Of a stretch of 64,000 nt of DNA, positions 8,234-16,952 are shown in pieces. Each line of letters starts with the position of its first letter. Position 1 is the first letter of the stretch. Below the pieces are notes generated by a model. The model searched no databases. It worked only from the letters and a program-made list of their open reading frames with translations, and was not told where the DNA came from. Both the position numbers and the translations under genes were made by a program. Source of the DNA: Pseudomonadota bacterium (GTDB lineage: Bacteria; Pseudomonadota; Gammaproteobacteria; Steroidobacterales; Steroidobacteraceae); assembly GCA_037200975.1 (NCBI GenBank), contig JBBCGI010000001.1:4485716-4549715 (forward strand). The letters are read 5' to 3'.

Positions 8234-9453
8234 CAGAACGCGCCGCTTACGAACACGCGTTCGAGCTTCAACTTCTGCGGACCCATCTGCACCTCCGCTG
8301 CGGACGGCAATCCCGAGGTCGCATCCAGCGTCACAGCCGCGTTCAGCGTACCGATCTTCGCGAGCGCGCTGTAATGCGTGTCGTCGATCTTCGCGACTAC
8401 CTTGGTCTTCCCATCCGTGAGTTTGCCGGGATCTGCGGACGCCCACATCGGAATGCTGTGCTCGCCGCCCACGGCTTCGGGTGTCGCGAGCAGTCTTCGC
8501 AATGCCCATGCCTGCGCAACCCAGGTGCCCGGATGCGAACCCTTGTCGAGCTTCGCGGAGACCGCCTTGCCCTGCAGTTCGCCAGCGACGATCCACTCGC
8601 CATCCATTGGATTCAGCTTGAGGTTGGTCGTCAACTCGCCATCTCGCCCGACGATATGCAGCGCGTTGATCAGTTCCGCGTCGGAATCGATCCACTCGAT
8701 GCTGACGGAATCCTGTGAAGCCACGTTGTCGGCGTTCGTGGGCAGCAGCATCGACAACTTCTGTGTCGCGACGGTGTCGCCCTCCGAATCGCGCTCGAGC
8801 GTGGTGAGCATGACGCCGGACTTCGTGGTCCCCATGCTCACCGTCGTGACTTCCTGGTAGTAAGGCGTGCGTCTTGTCTGCGCGATATCGATCGTTTCCG
8901 CCAACGCGCGCGTGACGGCCGCGAATGTCTTGGTATAGCCGAGTTCGACATGCGCGCAATAGATGCCGACACCGCCTTTGTTCATGGATATCTGTTTGAA
9001 GGCACCCACCAGCAGCCCCTTGGCCGACTTCACGGTGTAAACCCACGACACCGACAGATAGGGAACATCGCCGATGACGCCGGCGTCGAGACTCTCGATC
9101 TGCCGCGCCTGAATTTCGCCCTGCAGGTCTTCCGCGCGTTTCATCGTGCTCTGCGCGGACACGCGCACCATGTCGGCCAGGTCGATACCGTCTGGCACGA
9201 CTTCGCAGTAGATAGAGGCGCCTTTGCCATGATCGAGCTCGATGGAATATGAGTCGTCGACCTTCTCGATGACGCCGACGACTTTCGCAGGCACCCTGGC
9301 CTTGAACCAGCCGTCCTTGCTCTTGATTTCCCGGGGCGCGATCAACCTGGATTCGCGGGCGCCGGCTGCGGTGAGCCAGGCCGGCGTATCCGCGGCCCAT
9401 GCGGAGGGGAAACTCAGGCTCAGTGTCAGCGCGAGAGCGGCGCACCTGTTCAT
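8233..9453 (-). CDS. Exported hypothetical protein coupled to transglutaminase-like protein
   Basis: 406 residues from ATG 9453, which has AGGAG just upstream; a longer open frame adds 41 residues with no signal logic and is rejected. MNRCAALALTLSLSFPSAWAA is a clear signal peptide. The rest is soluble, beta-rich by appearance and without recognised motifs. The first half (about 30-190) could be one domain and the second half (about 210-400, with repeated short strands) another. The only firm clue is its one-base overlap with the transglutaminase-like gene, which implies a shared periplasmic task. Confidence 0.6.
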   Translation of the reverse strand: MNRCAALALTLSLSFPSAWAADTPAWLTAAGARESRLIAPREIKSKDGWFKARVPAKVVGVIEKVDDSYSIELDHGKGASIYCEVVPDGIDLADMVRVSAQSTMKRAEDLQGEIQARQIESLDAGVIGDVPYLSVSWVYTVKSAKGLLVGAFKQISMNKGGVGIYCAHVELGYTKTFAAVTRALAETIDIAQTRRTPYYQEVTTVSMGTTKSGVMLTTLERDSEGDTVATQKLSMLLPTNADNVASQDSVSIEWIDSDAELINALHIVGRDGELTTNLKLNPMDGEWIVAGELQGKAVSAKLDKGSHPGTWVAQAWALRRLLATPEAVGGEHSIPMWASADPGKLTDGKTKVVAKIDDTHYSALAKIGTLNAAVTLDATSGLPSAAEVQMGPQKLKLERVFVSGAF

Positions 9454-9685
9454 TCGGGCTCCTGAAATCCGGCAATGCGCCGGGAGCCCGACTGTACCGT
9501 TTGCGGCGGAATCAGACCTAATTCGGCCTTCGCGCCGGGAGTTCAGGAATCGGCCACATTCTGTCATCCACAACATGTCAATTCGATTCCTGGCCCGGGG
9601 ATCCGGACACCAGGCGGGGTGTCGCGCGGTGCGACACGTATCTCAGTTCATATTGTTAGGCGGAGAATTTCGCCCATTGGCGACA

Positions 9686-9697
9686 CCTCTTAAGAGG
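9686..9697. promoter_or_regulatory. Palindrome between divergent genes
   Basis: CCTCTTAAGAGG is a perfect 12-base palindrome in the 286-base region between the leftward exported-protein operon and the rightward small Cys protein at 9740. It is 43 bases before that ATG, a reasonable operator position. No regulator is identified; the site could be chance. Confidence 0.3.
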
Positions 9698-9739
9698 AGA
9701 CTTGCCTTTCGGCTAATAACAAATCAACGGGTGGATTCG

Positions 9740-10012
9740 ATGTCGCATTACTTCGTCAACAACGCAGCGCTTCCCGATGGCAACCACGAGGTGCACGCGA
9801 TGGGCTGTTCCGGAATGCCGGTCGACAAGCGATACCTCGGCAATTTCGAGGACTCCACCCAGGCCATCATCGAAGCACGCAAGGACTTCTGGCAGGCGAG
9901 TAGCTGCGGGAAATGCGGCCACAGCCGCCGTATCGACGCCACGACCGCGAGCGCGACCACGACGCGCCTGAACGTGAGCGCCATCCGCTCCATGTTGGGA
10001 AAAACCACCTAG
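9740..10012 (+). CDS. Small conserved Cys-containing hypothetical protein
   Basis: 90 residues from ATG 9740 (GGTGGA upstream). The first 60 residues resemble a widespread small hypothetical family of the form YFVN..A...G.HEVH...C...P....YLG.F......A...A...C..C. Here this reads SHYFVNNAALPDGNHEVH, CSGMP, RYLGNF and CGKCGH. The paired Cys/His (HEVH, C, CGKCGH) suggest a small metal site. The C-terminal 30 residues (Thr/Ala-rich) are not part of the family. Function unknown. It stands alone, 215 bases before motA. Confidence 0.6.
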   Translation: MSHYFVNNAALPDGNHEVHAMGCSGMPVDKRYLGNFEDSTQAIIEARKDFWQASSCGKCGHSRRIDATTASATTTRLNVSAIRSMLGKTT

Positions 10013-10227
10013 TCCAGCCGCCCGCAAGTCAAGCGGGCCGGTAACGCTTTTCACATCGCGCCCGCGGCAAATCGTTGCCGCTCCGCGAGCCTTGCGCCTC
10101 AACCTTCGCCGCAATGCGATCGGGCGCTCGTTTCGCGTGACTTATCGCTTCAAATTGAACCTTTGCGGCCGATACGGATGCAGGGCTGGTGAGTGTCACC
10201 AGGCCGGTCACCATCGGTCGGTTCAAC

Positions 10228-11106
10228 ATGATTCAGGTACTAGGCTCGATCATCGTGCTGGGTTGCGTGCTCGGAGGCTTCGTCCTCGAGGGCGGCAACA
10301 TCCTGGCGCTGTGGCACCCCACGGAAATCCTGATCATCGTGGGCGCGGCGCTCGGCGCGTTCCTGACCAGCAACCCGCCCAAGGTTTCGAGGATGGCTTT
10401 TCAGCTGGCGCTGGGGCTGCCCAAGGGTCCGCGCTACGGCCGCGACGACTACGTCACGCTGCTCAAGCTGGTCTACGACATCCTCGTCAAGATGCGCAAG
10501 GACGGCCTGCTGGCCATCGAGGCGGACCTCGAAAAGCCGGACGAAAGCGCGCTGTTCCAGAAGTACCCGAAGATCCTCGAAGACCATCACATGATCGTCT
10601 TCATCACGGATTGCCTGCGCCTCATCGTCGGCGGCACGCTCGATCCGCACGAGCTGGAAAGCCTGCTCGAATACGAGCTCGAGACGCATCACAAGGAAGC
10701 GTTCGAGCCGGCGCACGCGGTGCAGAAGGTCGCGGATGCACTGCCGGGCTTCGGCATCGTGGCCGCGGTGCTCGGCATCGTGAACACGATGAGCGCGATC
10801 GAGGGCGCGGACACGGCGACGATCGGTCACAAGGTCGGCGCAGCGCTGGTCGGCACCTTCCTCGGTATCCTCGTGGCGTACGGTTTCGTCGGCCCCATCG
10901 CGAGCGCGATGGAACACAAGGCGCACGAAGAGGGCAAGGCCTTCGAAGTCGTCAAGATGGCGCTGGTCGCGAGCGTGCGCGGGTACGCGCCGCCGGTGGC
11001 GGTGGAGTTCGCGCGCAAATTGCTGTTCAGCGAAGTGCGCCCGACGTTCGCCGATCTCGAGGCGCATCTGAAGGGCAAGCCACCGCCGGGAAAGGGCGCC
11101 CACTAA
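10228..11106 (+). CDS. motA: Flagellar motor stator protein MotA
   Basis: 292 residues from ATG 10228; a GTG 39 bases upstream would add MSVTRPVTIGRFN before the first membrane helix and is less likely. The MotA/TolQ/ExbB fold is evident: helix 1 (MIQVLGSIIVLGCVLGG), helix 2 (ILIIVGAALGAFL), a large charged cytoplasmic loop that contacts FliG, then helices 3 and 4 (GFGIVAAVLGIVNTM and VGAALVGTFLGILVAYGFVGP). With MotB it forms the ion channel that drives the flagellum. motB starts 10 bases downstream. No other flagellar gene is in the window, so the stator operon stands apart. Confidence 0.95.
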   Translation: MIQVLGSIIVLGCVLGGFVLEGGNILALWHPTEILIIVGAALGAFLTSNPPKVSRMAFQLALGLPKGPRYGRDDYVTLLKLVYDILVKMRKDGLLAIEADLEKPDESALFQKYPKILEDHHMIVFITDCLRLIVGGTLDPHELESLLEYELETHHKEAFEPAHAVQKVADALPGFGIVAAVLGIVNTMSAIEGADTATIGHKVGAALVGTFLGILVAYGFVGPIASAMEHKAHEEGKAFEVVKMALVASVRGYAPPVAVEFARKLLFSEVRPTFADLEAHLKGKPPPGKGAH

Positions 11107-11116
11107 CTAACCAGCC

Positions 11117-12196
11117 ATGGCTGCAGCTCCCAAACAAGGCGAAGCGAAAGCGCGCCCGATCATCGTGGTCAAGAAGAAGATCCAGGCGGCCGGCCATCAT
11201 GGCGGCGCCTGGAAGGTGGCCTATGCCGACTTCGTGACCGCGATGATGGCGTTCTTCCTGGTGATGTGGCTGGTGACGGCCGTGTCGAAGGAACAACGCG
11301 CGGCGATCTTCGACTACTTCAAGAACCCGAGCATGGAGCCCGGCAAGAGCGTGAAACCCGCGCCGGGGCAAATGGGCCCGGGCGGCGCGAGTACGTCTCC
11401 GATCAACCTGGGTGGCGGTCTCGACGCGCCCAAGACGTCGCTCAAGAAGACCGACGCGGTCGGCGCGACGGTCATGACCTCGCCGGCGGCGCCCATCGAT
11501 TTGAAGTCCGAAGAGCAGAAGGCGGCGGAGGCGGTCGAAGTTGCGAAGCAGCTCGAGAAGAAACGGCTCGACGCGCTGATGCAGGACTTGAAAGAAGCGA
11601 TTTCGAAGAGCCAGGCGTTGAAGCCCTTCAAGGACCAGTTGCTGCTCGATGTCACGCCCGAGGGGCTGCGGATCCAGATCCTCGACGCGCAGAACCGGCC
11701 GATGTTCGATCTCGGCAGCTCGCGGCTCAAGCCCTATACGAGCGACATCCTGCGCGAAGTCACGGGGTATCTGAAGACGGTGCCGAATCGCCTCAGCATC
11801 ACGGGACACACCGATGCGACGCCGTACGCGGGTGTCACGGGATTCACGAACTGGGATCTATCCACCGACCGTGCCAATGCCGCGCGCCGCGCGCTGGAAG
11901 GCGCCGGGCTCGAAACCGAGCGCATCTCGCGTGTCGTGGGCCTGGGGTCATCGGTGCTGTTCGACAAGGAGAATCCGCGCAACGCCGTGAACCGGCGCAT
12001 CAGTATCGTCGTGATGACGCATGAAGCGGACGAGAATGCGAAGCTCACCGACGTGGCGCAGGTCGCGAAGAGCGGCGAATCCACGGAAACCGAGATCGCG
12101 CCCGGCATGACGATCACCGCGCCGACGCAGGCGCCAGCGACCGAGCCGGTGCCTGAGCCTGCGCCCACGCCCGCCGCGGCATCCGCCAGATCCTGA
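11117..12196 (+). CDS. motB: Flagellar motor stator protein MotB
   Basis: 359 residues. The single N-terminal membrane helix carries the proton-conducting Asp in WKVAYADFVTAMMAFFLVMW, nearly identical to proton-type E. coli MotB. A long Pro/Lys-rich linker follows (about 80-170), then an OmpA-like peptidoglycan-binding domain (about 190-300; SITGHTDATPY, TDRANAARRAL, NRRISIVV). The tail is Pro/Ala/Thr-rich. It anchors the MotA ring to the cell wall. It ends one base before a convergent gene, with no visible terminator between. Confidence 0.95.
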   Translation: MAAAPKQGEAKARPIIVVKKKIQAAGHHGGAWKVAYADFVTAMMAFFLVMWLVTAVSKEQRAAIFDYFKNPSMEPGKSVKPAPGQMGPGGASTSPINLGGGLDAPKTSLKKTDAVGATVMTSPAAPIDLKSEEQKAAEAVEVAKQLEKKRLDALMQDLKEAISKSQALKPFKDQLLLDVTPEGLRIQILDAQNRPMFDLGSSRLKPYTSDILREVTGYLKTVPNRLSITGHTDATPYAGVTGFTNWDLSTDRANAARRALEGAGLETERISRVVGLGSSVLFDKENPRNAVNRRISIVVMTHEADENAKLTDVAQVAKSGESTETEIAPGMTITAPTQAPATEPVPEPAPTPAAASARS

Positions 12197-12661
12197 TCAG
12201 ACCCAGTTGCGGGCGTTCGCCAGGGCGCGCTCGGGGTAGTCGATCCGTTCGAGGAAGTCGCCGCGCAGGATGCGCAGCGCGATGATCTCCTCGTGGATTT
12301 CCTCGCGGCTGCGTAAACCGAAGCGCCGCAACAGCGGCTGCGCCGGGCTCCATCCCTGCAAGGCCTGTTGCAACAGCAGCGCGGATGCCACGCCCGTGAG
12401 CGCGAGAAACCGCCTATCTACGGCGATGCCCAGCGCGAGGCCGGCCAGGCCCAGCGTCGCGGCCTTGGCTTCGAGCGTGCGCTCCAGCGTCCATTCGCGT
12501 TCGAGCTCGCGGATGCGTTCGTCGATGAACACCGGGTCTGCGCCGATGAACCTGGTGACGTCATGCAGCGTGCGCGCGTGAATCCGGCGGTTGATGCTCG
12601 GAGGGATGGATGGGGCGACGAAATCTTCGGTGCCGGTGCCGGTGGTGGCGGTGTTTTCCAT
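12197..12661 (-). CDS. Conserved hypothetical inner-membrane protein
   Basis: 154 residues. A soluble N-terminal half includes a charged helix (IDERIRELEREWTLERTLEAK). One or two hydrophobic segments follow (AATLGLAGLALGIAV and RFLALTGVASALLLQQAL), and the C terminus (RRFGLRSREEIHEEIIALRILRGDF) has the appearance of a small conserved cytoplasmic tail. It resembles proteins with a YgaP-like (DUF2892) transmembrane part, but I do not assign a function. Convergent with motB. Confidence 0.55.
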   Translation of the reverse strand: MENTATTGTGTEDFVAPSIPPSINRRIHARTLHDVTRFIGADPVFIDERIRELEREWTLERTLEAKAATLGLAGLALGIAVDRRFLALTGVASALLLQQALQGWSPAQPLLRRFGLRSREEIHEEIIALRILRGDFLERIDYPERALANARNWV

Positions 12662-12766
12662 CGCCTGATTGTCGACATGGATAACGGGCCGCCTGTCGGC
12701 CTGCGCCGCGCCACGGGTAGGCGGGCGCCGGTTTTCAGTGCGGATCGACGCAACCTGCCTTCGTAT

Positions 12767-13909
12767 CTAGTACGAGGTGGTATCCGGCACGCTGAAGTAG
12801 AACGTTGCGCCCTGGTCCTGTTCGCCATCCACCCAGGTCTTGCCGCCGTGGCGTTCGACGATCCGGCGCACGATGGAAAGCCCGACGCCCGTCCCTTCGA
12901 ACTGCTCGGCGGAGTGCAGTCGCTGGAACACGCCAAACAGCTTGTTCATGTACTTCATGTTGAAGCCGACGCCGTTGTCCTTGACGAAACACACCAGCGT
13001 CGCGCCATCCATGCGGAAGCCGATCTCGATGCGCGCCTTGGCGCGTTCGCGCGTGAACTTGATGGCATTCGAGATGAGGTTCACGAACACCTGCTGCATG
13101 AGGCCCTGGTCGACCTGCCAGGTGGGGAAGTCGGCGACTACGAACTCGATGTCCCGTCCCGCCCGCTCATTCGTCATGCCATCGATGACGCGCTGGACAA
13201 GTTCGGTGAAACGCACCGGTACCCGGTTCAAGGACTGGCGGTTCAGTTGCGACAGGCGCAGCAGATCCGTGATCAACCGGTCCATGTGCGCGGCGCCGGC
13301 ATTGACGTTCGCCAGCAGGCGCTGGCCTTCCTCGTTGAGCGATGCGGCGTGATCGGTCTGCAGTACCTGGGTGAAAGTCGCCACCGCGCGCAGCGGCGCG
13401 CGCAGATCGTGCGAAACGGAATACGAAAACGCCTCGAGCTCGCGATTCGCGATCTTCAGTTCCTCGGTGCGTTCGCGGACATTGTCTTCCAGCTTCTTCT
13501 TCTCGATGCGCAGCTGGCGCACGGCCAACGCGCGTTCGAGGACGGGAAGGGCGGTGACCAGCTTGATGGGTTTCTGGATGTAGTCGAGCGCGCCCGCCTT
13601 CATGGCGGCGACCGCGGTGTCGAGCGCGCCGTGGCCGGTCATAATCACCGCAACCAGGGTCGGGTCGATCATCTGCGCGGACTTCATGAGGTCGATGCCG
13701 TTGGTGCCCGGCATCTGCAGGTCCGCCAACAACAGATCGAAACTGCGCTCGCGCATGGCGCTCAGCGCCTCGCTGGGCGATGTGAATCCGAACGTGAGGT
13801 AGCCTTCGTATTCGAGCGTGTCGCAGAGCGCGCGCATCGAGGCGGGCTCGTCGTCGACAATCAGCAGACTCAACTTATGTTCGGTTTGTTGGGCGATATT
13901 CGTATTCAC
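12767..13909 (-). CDS. Response regulator-histidine kinase fusion (REC-HisKA-HATPase)
   Basis: 380 residues, starting at GTG. Domain order is inverted relative to common hybrids: an N-terminal receiver (about 12-125; phospho-acceptor Asp63 in LLLADLQMPG, Lys113), a short coiled coil, a HisKA domain with His167 in SYSVSHDLRAPLRAV, then a HATPase domain (N-box VNLISNAIKF, G-box DNGVGF, GTGVGLSIVRRIV). This phytochrome-Cph1-like core plus REC makes a kinase controlled by phosphorylation from another kinase. There is no membrane segment, so it is cytoplasmic. It diverges from the REC-PAS-GAF-GGDEF-EAL gene at 14263, which is a plausible output partner. Confidence 0.9.
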   Translation of the reverse strand: MNTNIAQQTEHKLSLLIVDDEPASMRALCDTLEYEGYLTFGFTSPSEALSAMRERSFDLLLADLQMPGTNGIDLMKSAQMIDPTLVAVIMTGHGALDTAVAAMKAGALDYIQKPIKLVTALPVLERALAVRQLRIEKKKLEDNVRERTEELKIANRELEAFSYSVSHDLRAPLRAVATFTQVLQTDHAASLNEEGQRLLANVNAGAAHMDRLITDLLRLSQLNRQSLNRVPVRFTELVQRVIDGMTNERAGRDIEFVVADFPTWQVDQGLMQQVFVNLISNAIKFTRERAKARIEIGFRMDGATLVCFVKDNGVGFNMKYMNKLFGVFQRLHSAEQFEGTGVGLSIVRRIVERHGGKTWVDGEQDQGATFYFSVPDTTSY

Positions 13910-14262
13910 GTCACAAAACCTGCTTTGTTCGGGCTTTCCGGCCCCGGCACGGGTGGCGTAGGAAAATCCCCGCCCCTATATGTCGGCCTAGTTTCCGCCC
14001 GCTTGAGGGAAAGTAGCAAACGCCTAAGAGAGACTCTGGGAAGTGTGATATCGGACAGATCCCACAGCAGAGCCTCCGGTTCTTTGCAAGCCTCCATGCC
14101 TATCTACTTAGTAGGCTCTTACACCCGTCTGTGCGTTGCATCACACGCTCGAATTCGGCCGTGGATTAAGTTGTCGACATCTGCATCTGGCGGAGAATAG
14201 CGTCGGCGCAGTCAGCATCGAGGGCGCCACTGAGTCAACGAGTGGCAGGGAATCAGAGCGTA
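13910..14262. other. Divergent promoter region between two signalling genes
   Basis: 353 bases without a gene. It must hold both promoters. A short inverted repeat GCCTA/TAGGC surrounds a CTACTTAG-like centre near 14099-14118. I compared the run GCAAACG...GAGCCTCCGG with the c-di-GMP-I riboswitch and it does not keep the core (see rejected items). Nothing else stands out. Confidence 0.4.
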
Positions 14263-16911
14263 ATGCAACCGGTCAGAGTGGTTCTTGTCGAAGACATGCC
14301 GATGGAGGCGGAGATCGCCATCCGTCAGCTCGAGTCCGGTGGTTTCTCGTGCAACTGGAAGCGCGTGGATTCGGAAGTATTGCTGCGGAACACACTCGCC
14401 GAAGGCCGGCCCGACCTCATCCTGTCCGATTTCTCGCTGCCGGGTTTCGATGGCATCTCCGCGCTCGACATCGCGCGCGAAGTTTCCCCGGATACGCCCT
14501 TCATTTTTCTCTCCGGAACCATCGGCGAAGAACGCGCGATCAATGCGTTGCAGCGCGGCGCCTATGACTACGTGCTCAAGACCAACATGGCGCGCCTCGT
14601 GCCGGCCGTGCGCCGCGCGCTCAACGACTCATCGATCCGCCGCGCGCGCGTAGCGCTCGAACAGCAGCTGCGCGACATCGTGGTCACCTCCCAGGACTGG
14701 ATCTGGGAACACGACCGCGACGGCAAGTTCACCTTCTGCAGCGATTCCGTCCGCACCATCCTCGGCTACGCGCCGGAGGAAATGCTCGGCAAGAACGCCT
14801 CGCAGTTCGTGCATCCCGAAGATCTCGCGGCGCTCGACTTCGCCATGCATACGCTCGGCGACAACCAGCGTACGGCCACCAACCTGCAGGCGCGCTGGCG
14901 CCATCGCAACGGCAGCTATCGCTGGCTGGAACGCAACATGCTGGTGTTGATGGGCGAAGGCGGGCAGGTCGCGGGCTTCCGCGGCAGCGAACGTGATTTC
15001 ACAGAACGCCGCCGCCAGGAAAAACACATCGCGCGGCTCACGCGCGTCTTGAAGATGCTGAGCGGCGTGAACAGCGCGGTGGTGCGTATCCGCCAGCGGC
15101 GTGAAATCCTGATCGAAGCCTGCCGCCTGGCAACCACGGTGGGCGGCTACGCCAGCGCGATGGTGGCGCTGATCGAGCCGGGCACACGCACGGCGCGGCC
15201 GGCCGCCTGGTCGGGCAGCGTCGACAACAGCCAGGCACAACAGCTCACGTTCAGCATCGCCGAACAGGCGAGCGAGGATTCGAGCGTCATCGGCCGCGTG
15301 CTGCGCACCGGCGCCTCGATGGTCTGCAACGATCTGCAATCGCTCGAGATGTCGCTCGCGGCGCGAGCCTCGCTGATGGATTCCGGTTTCCGCAGCGTGG
15401 TCGCCTATCCACTGCTGGTCGATCGCACGCCGGTGGGCGCGCTGATGCTCACTTCCTACGACGTGGGCGCGGTGGGTGACGAGGAGTCGCGCATGCTGCG
15501 CGAGCTGGTCGCGAATCTGTCGTTCGCGCTGCAGTACCTGCACAAGGAAGACGAAATCCGGTTCCTGTCCTACTTCGACCCGCTCACCGGCCTCGCCAAG
15601 CGCAGCCTGTTCTGCGAGCGCCTGGTCCGGGCGCTCGAACCGAGGATCGGCCGGCGCGGCACTCCCGCAGTTGCGGTGCTCGACATCGAACAACTGTCGA
15701 CCATCAACGATTCATTCGGCCGGCACGCGGGCGATCTGCTGCTGCAGCAGGTGGCCGATCGGCTCAAGCGGCACATGGATTCCACCGATCTGCTGGCGCA
15801 CTTCGGCGGCGGCACGTTCGGGCTGCTGATGGAAGCCGCGGGTGATGAAGACGAAGCCGTTCACTGGATGCAGGAGCAGGTCATCGAGATTTTCCGCGCG
15901 CCGTTCAATGTCGACGGCCGCGGCATCCCTGTCGATGTGAAAAGTGGTTTCGCGCGGTTTCCCGACAATGGACACGATGCGAACACGCTGGTCCAGAACG
16001 CCGAAGGTGCGCTGCGCAGTGCCAAGAGCAGCGGCGAGAAATATCTGCCGCATCGCCTCGAGTTGAGCTCGGCGGTGGTGTCGCGCATGACCATGGAGCA
16101 CCGCTTGCGCGGCGCCGTGGAGCGCCATGAGTTCGAACTCCACTACCAGCCGAAGGTCGATATACGCAGCGGCCAGGTCCGCGGCCTCGAAGCGCTGGTG
16201 CGTTGGCGCGATCCCGAGGCGGGACTGGTGATGCCTGGCGCGTTCCTGCCATTGCTCGAATCGAGCGGCTTGATCGTTCCGCTCGGCGACTGGATCTTGC
16301 GGCAAGCCGCCATCGACTTGCGTCGTTGGCAGGCTGCGGGGCTTTCGCCTGGACGCGTCGCCGTGAACATTTCGCCGTTGCAATTGCGCCGGCGTACCTT
16401 TGCGGATCATCTGCTGGATCTCGTGGGCGAGTGGCGCGACGACAATATCGGTATCGACATCGAAATCACCGAGGGCGTCTTGATCGACGACGTGAGTTCG
16501 GCGGTCTCGCAATTGCGTGTCTTGCGCCGTTCCGGAGTCCGCGTGGCCATCGACGATTTCGGAACCGGGTATTCGTCGCTGAGCCGCCTGGCCGAACTGC
16601 CGGTGGACATGCTCAAGATCGACCGCAGTTTCGTGAGCCAGCTGACCACCACCGGTGCCGGCCGCACCGTGACGGAAACGATCATCGCGCTCGGCCGGGC
16701 ATTCAACATGACCACGGTGGCGGAAGGCGTCGAAACTCCGGAGCAGCTGGAGATTCTTGCGCAGCTGGGTTGTGATCAATCCCAGGGGTATCTGCACAGC
16801 CGGCCCGTGACGTTGACCGAAATCGAAGCGTTCCTGCGAGCGGGCACGGCTGCGGTCCCGAAGAGCAACGTACCGAACACCGACGCAACGGCGTTCGCGC
16901 GCCGCGGTTGA
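14263..16911 (+). CDS. REC-PAS-GAF-GGDEF-EAL cyclic-di-GMP signalling protein
   Basis: 882 residues from ATG 14263 (CAGGG upstream; a GTG 21 bases earlier is possible). Domains: receiver (Asp56 in LILSDFSLP), PAS (about 145-255, FTFCSDSVRTILGY), GAF (about 280-430), GGDEF (about 440-600) and EAL (about 615-860). The GGDEF signature is GGGTF, so cyclase activity is probably lost and the domain may be regulatory. The EAL domain keeps EALVRW, NISPLQL, EITEG, DDFGTGYSS and the second-half LKIDRSFV and AEGVE motifs, so it is a likely c-di-GMP phosphodiesterase. It has no membrane segment. It probably couples phospho-relay from the divergent REC-kinase to motility or biofilm choice; motAB is nearby. 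Confidence 0.92.
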   Translation: MQPVRVVLVEDMPMEAEIAIRQLESGGFSCNWKRVDSEVLLRNTLAEGRPDLILSDFSLPGFDGISALDIAREVSPDTPFIFLSGTIGEERAINALQRGAYDYVLKTNMARLVPAVRRALNDSSIRRARVALEQQLRDIVVTSQDWIWEHDRDGKFTFCSDSVRTILGYAPEEMLGKNASQFVHPEDLAALDFAMHTLGDNQRTATNLQARWRHRNGSYRWLERNMLVLMGEGGQVAGFRGSERDFTERRRQEKHIARLTRVLKMLSGVNSAVVRIRQRREILIEACRLATTVGGYASAMVALIEPGTRTARPAAWSGSVDNSQAQQLTFSIAEQASEDSSVIGRVLRTGASMVCNDLQSLEMSLAARASLMDSGFRSVVAYPLLVDRTPVGALMLTSYDVGAVGDEESRMLRELVANLSFALQYLHKEDEIRFLSYFDPLTGLAKRSLFCERLVRALEPRIGRRGTPAVAVLDIEQLSTINDSFGRHAGDLLLQQVADRLKRHMDSTDLLAHFGGGTFGLLMEAAGDEDEAVHWMQEQVIEIFRAPFNVDGRGIPVDVKSGFARFPDNGHDANTLVQNAEGALRSAKSSGEKYLPHRLELSSAVVSRMTMEHRLRGAVERHEFELHYQPKVDIRSGQVRGLEALVRWRDPEAGLVMPGAFLPLLESSGLIVPLGDWILRQAAIDLRRWQAAGLSPGRVAVNISPLQLRRRTFADHLLDLVGEWRDDNIGIDIEITEGVLIDDVSSAVSQLRVLRRSGVRVAIDDFGTGYSSLSRLAELPVDMLKIDRSFVSQLTTTGAGRTVTETIIALGRAFNMTTVAEGVETPEQLEILAQLGCDQSQGYLHSRPVTLTEIEAFLRAGTAAVPKSNVPNTDATAFARRG

Positions 16912-16952
16912 CATCGATCGATAAAAATTAGGGGGAACGCGGGGCCCCTTGA

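Noticed and set aside
9454-9475. Long leftward open frame 7472-9475 as one 667-residue protein
   Set aside because: Only its last 253 residues are protein-like (the transglutaminase gene); the rest is the shadow of the 8233-9453 gene.
12368-14200. 610-codon rightward open frame over the kinase gene
   Set aside because: Antisense to a clear REC-HisKA-HATPase gene; high-GC shadow.
14000-14200. c-di-GMP-I riboswitch before the GGDEF-EAL gene
   Set aside because: GCAAAC and GAGCCTCCGG are present, but the joining GGGACGCAAAGCC core and the tetraloop-receptor arrangement are not kept.
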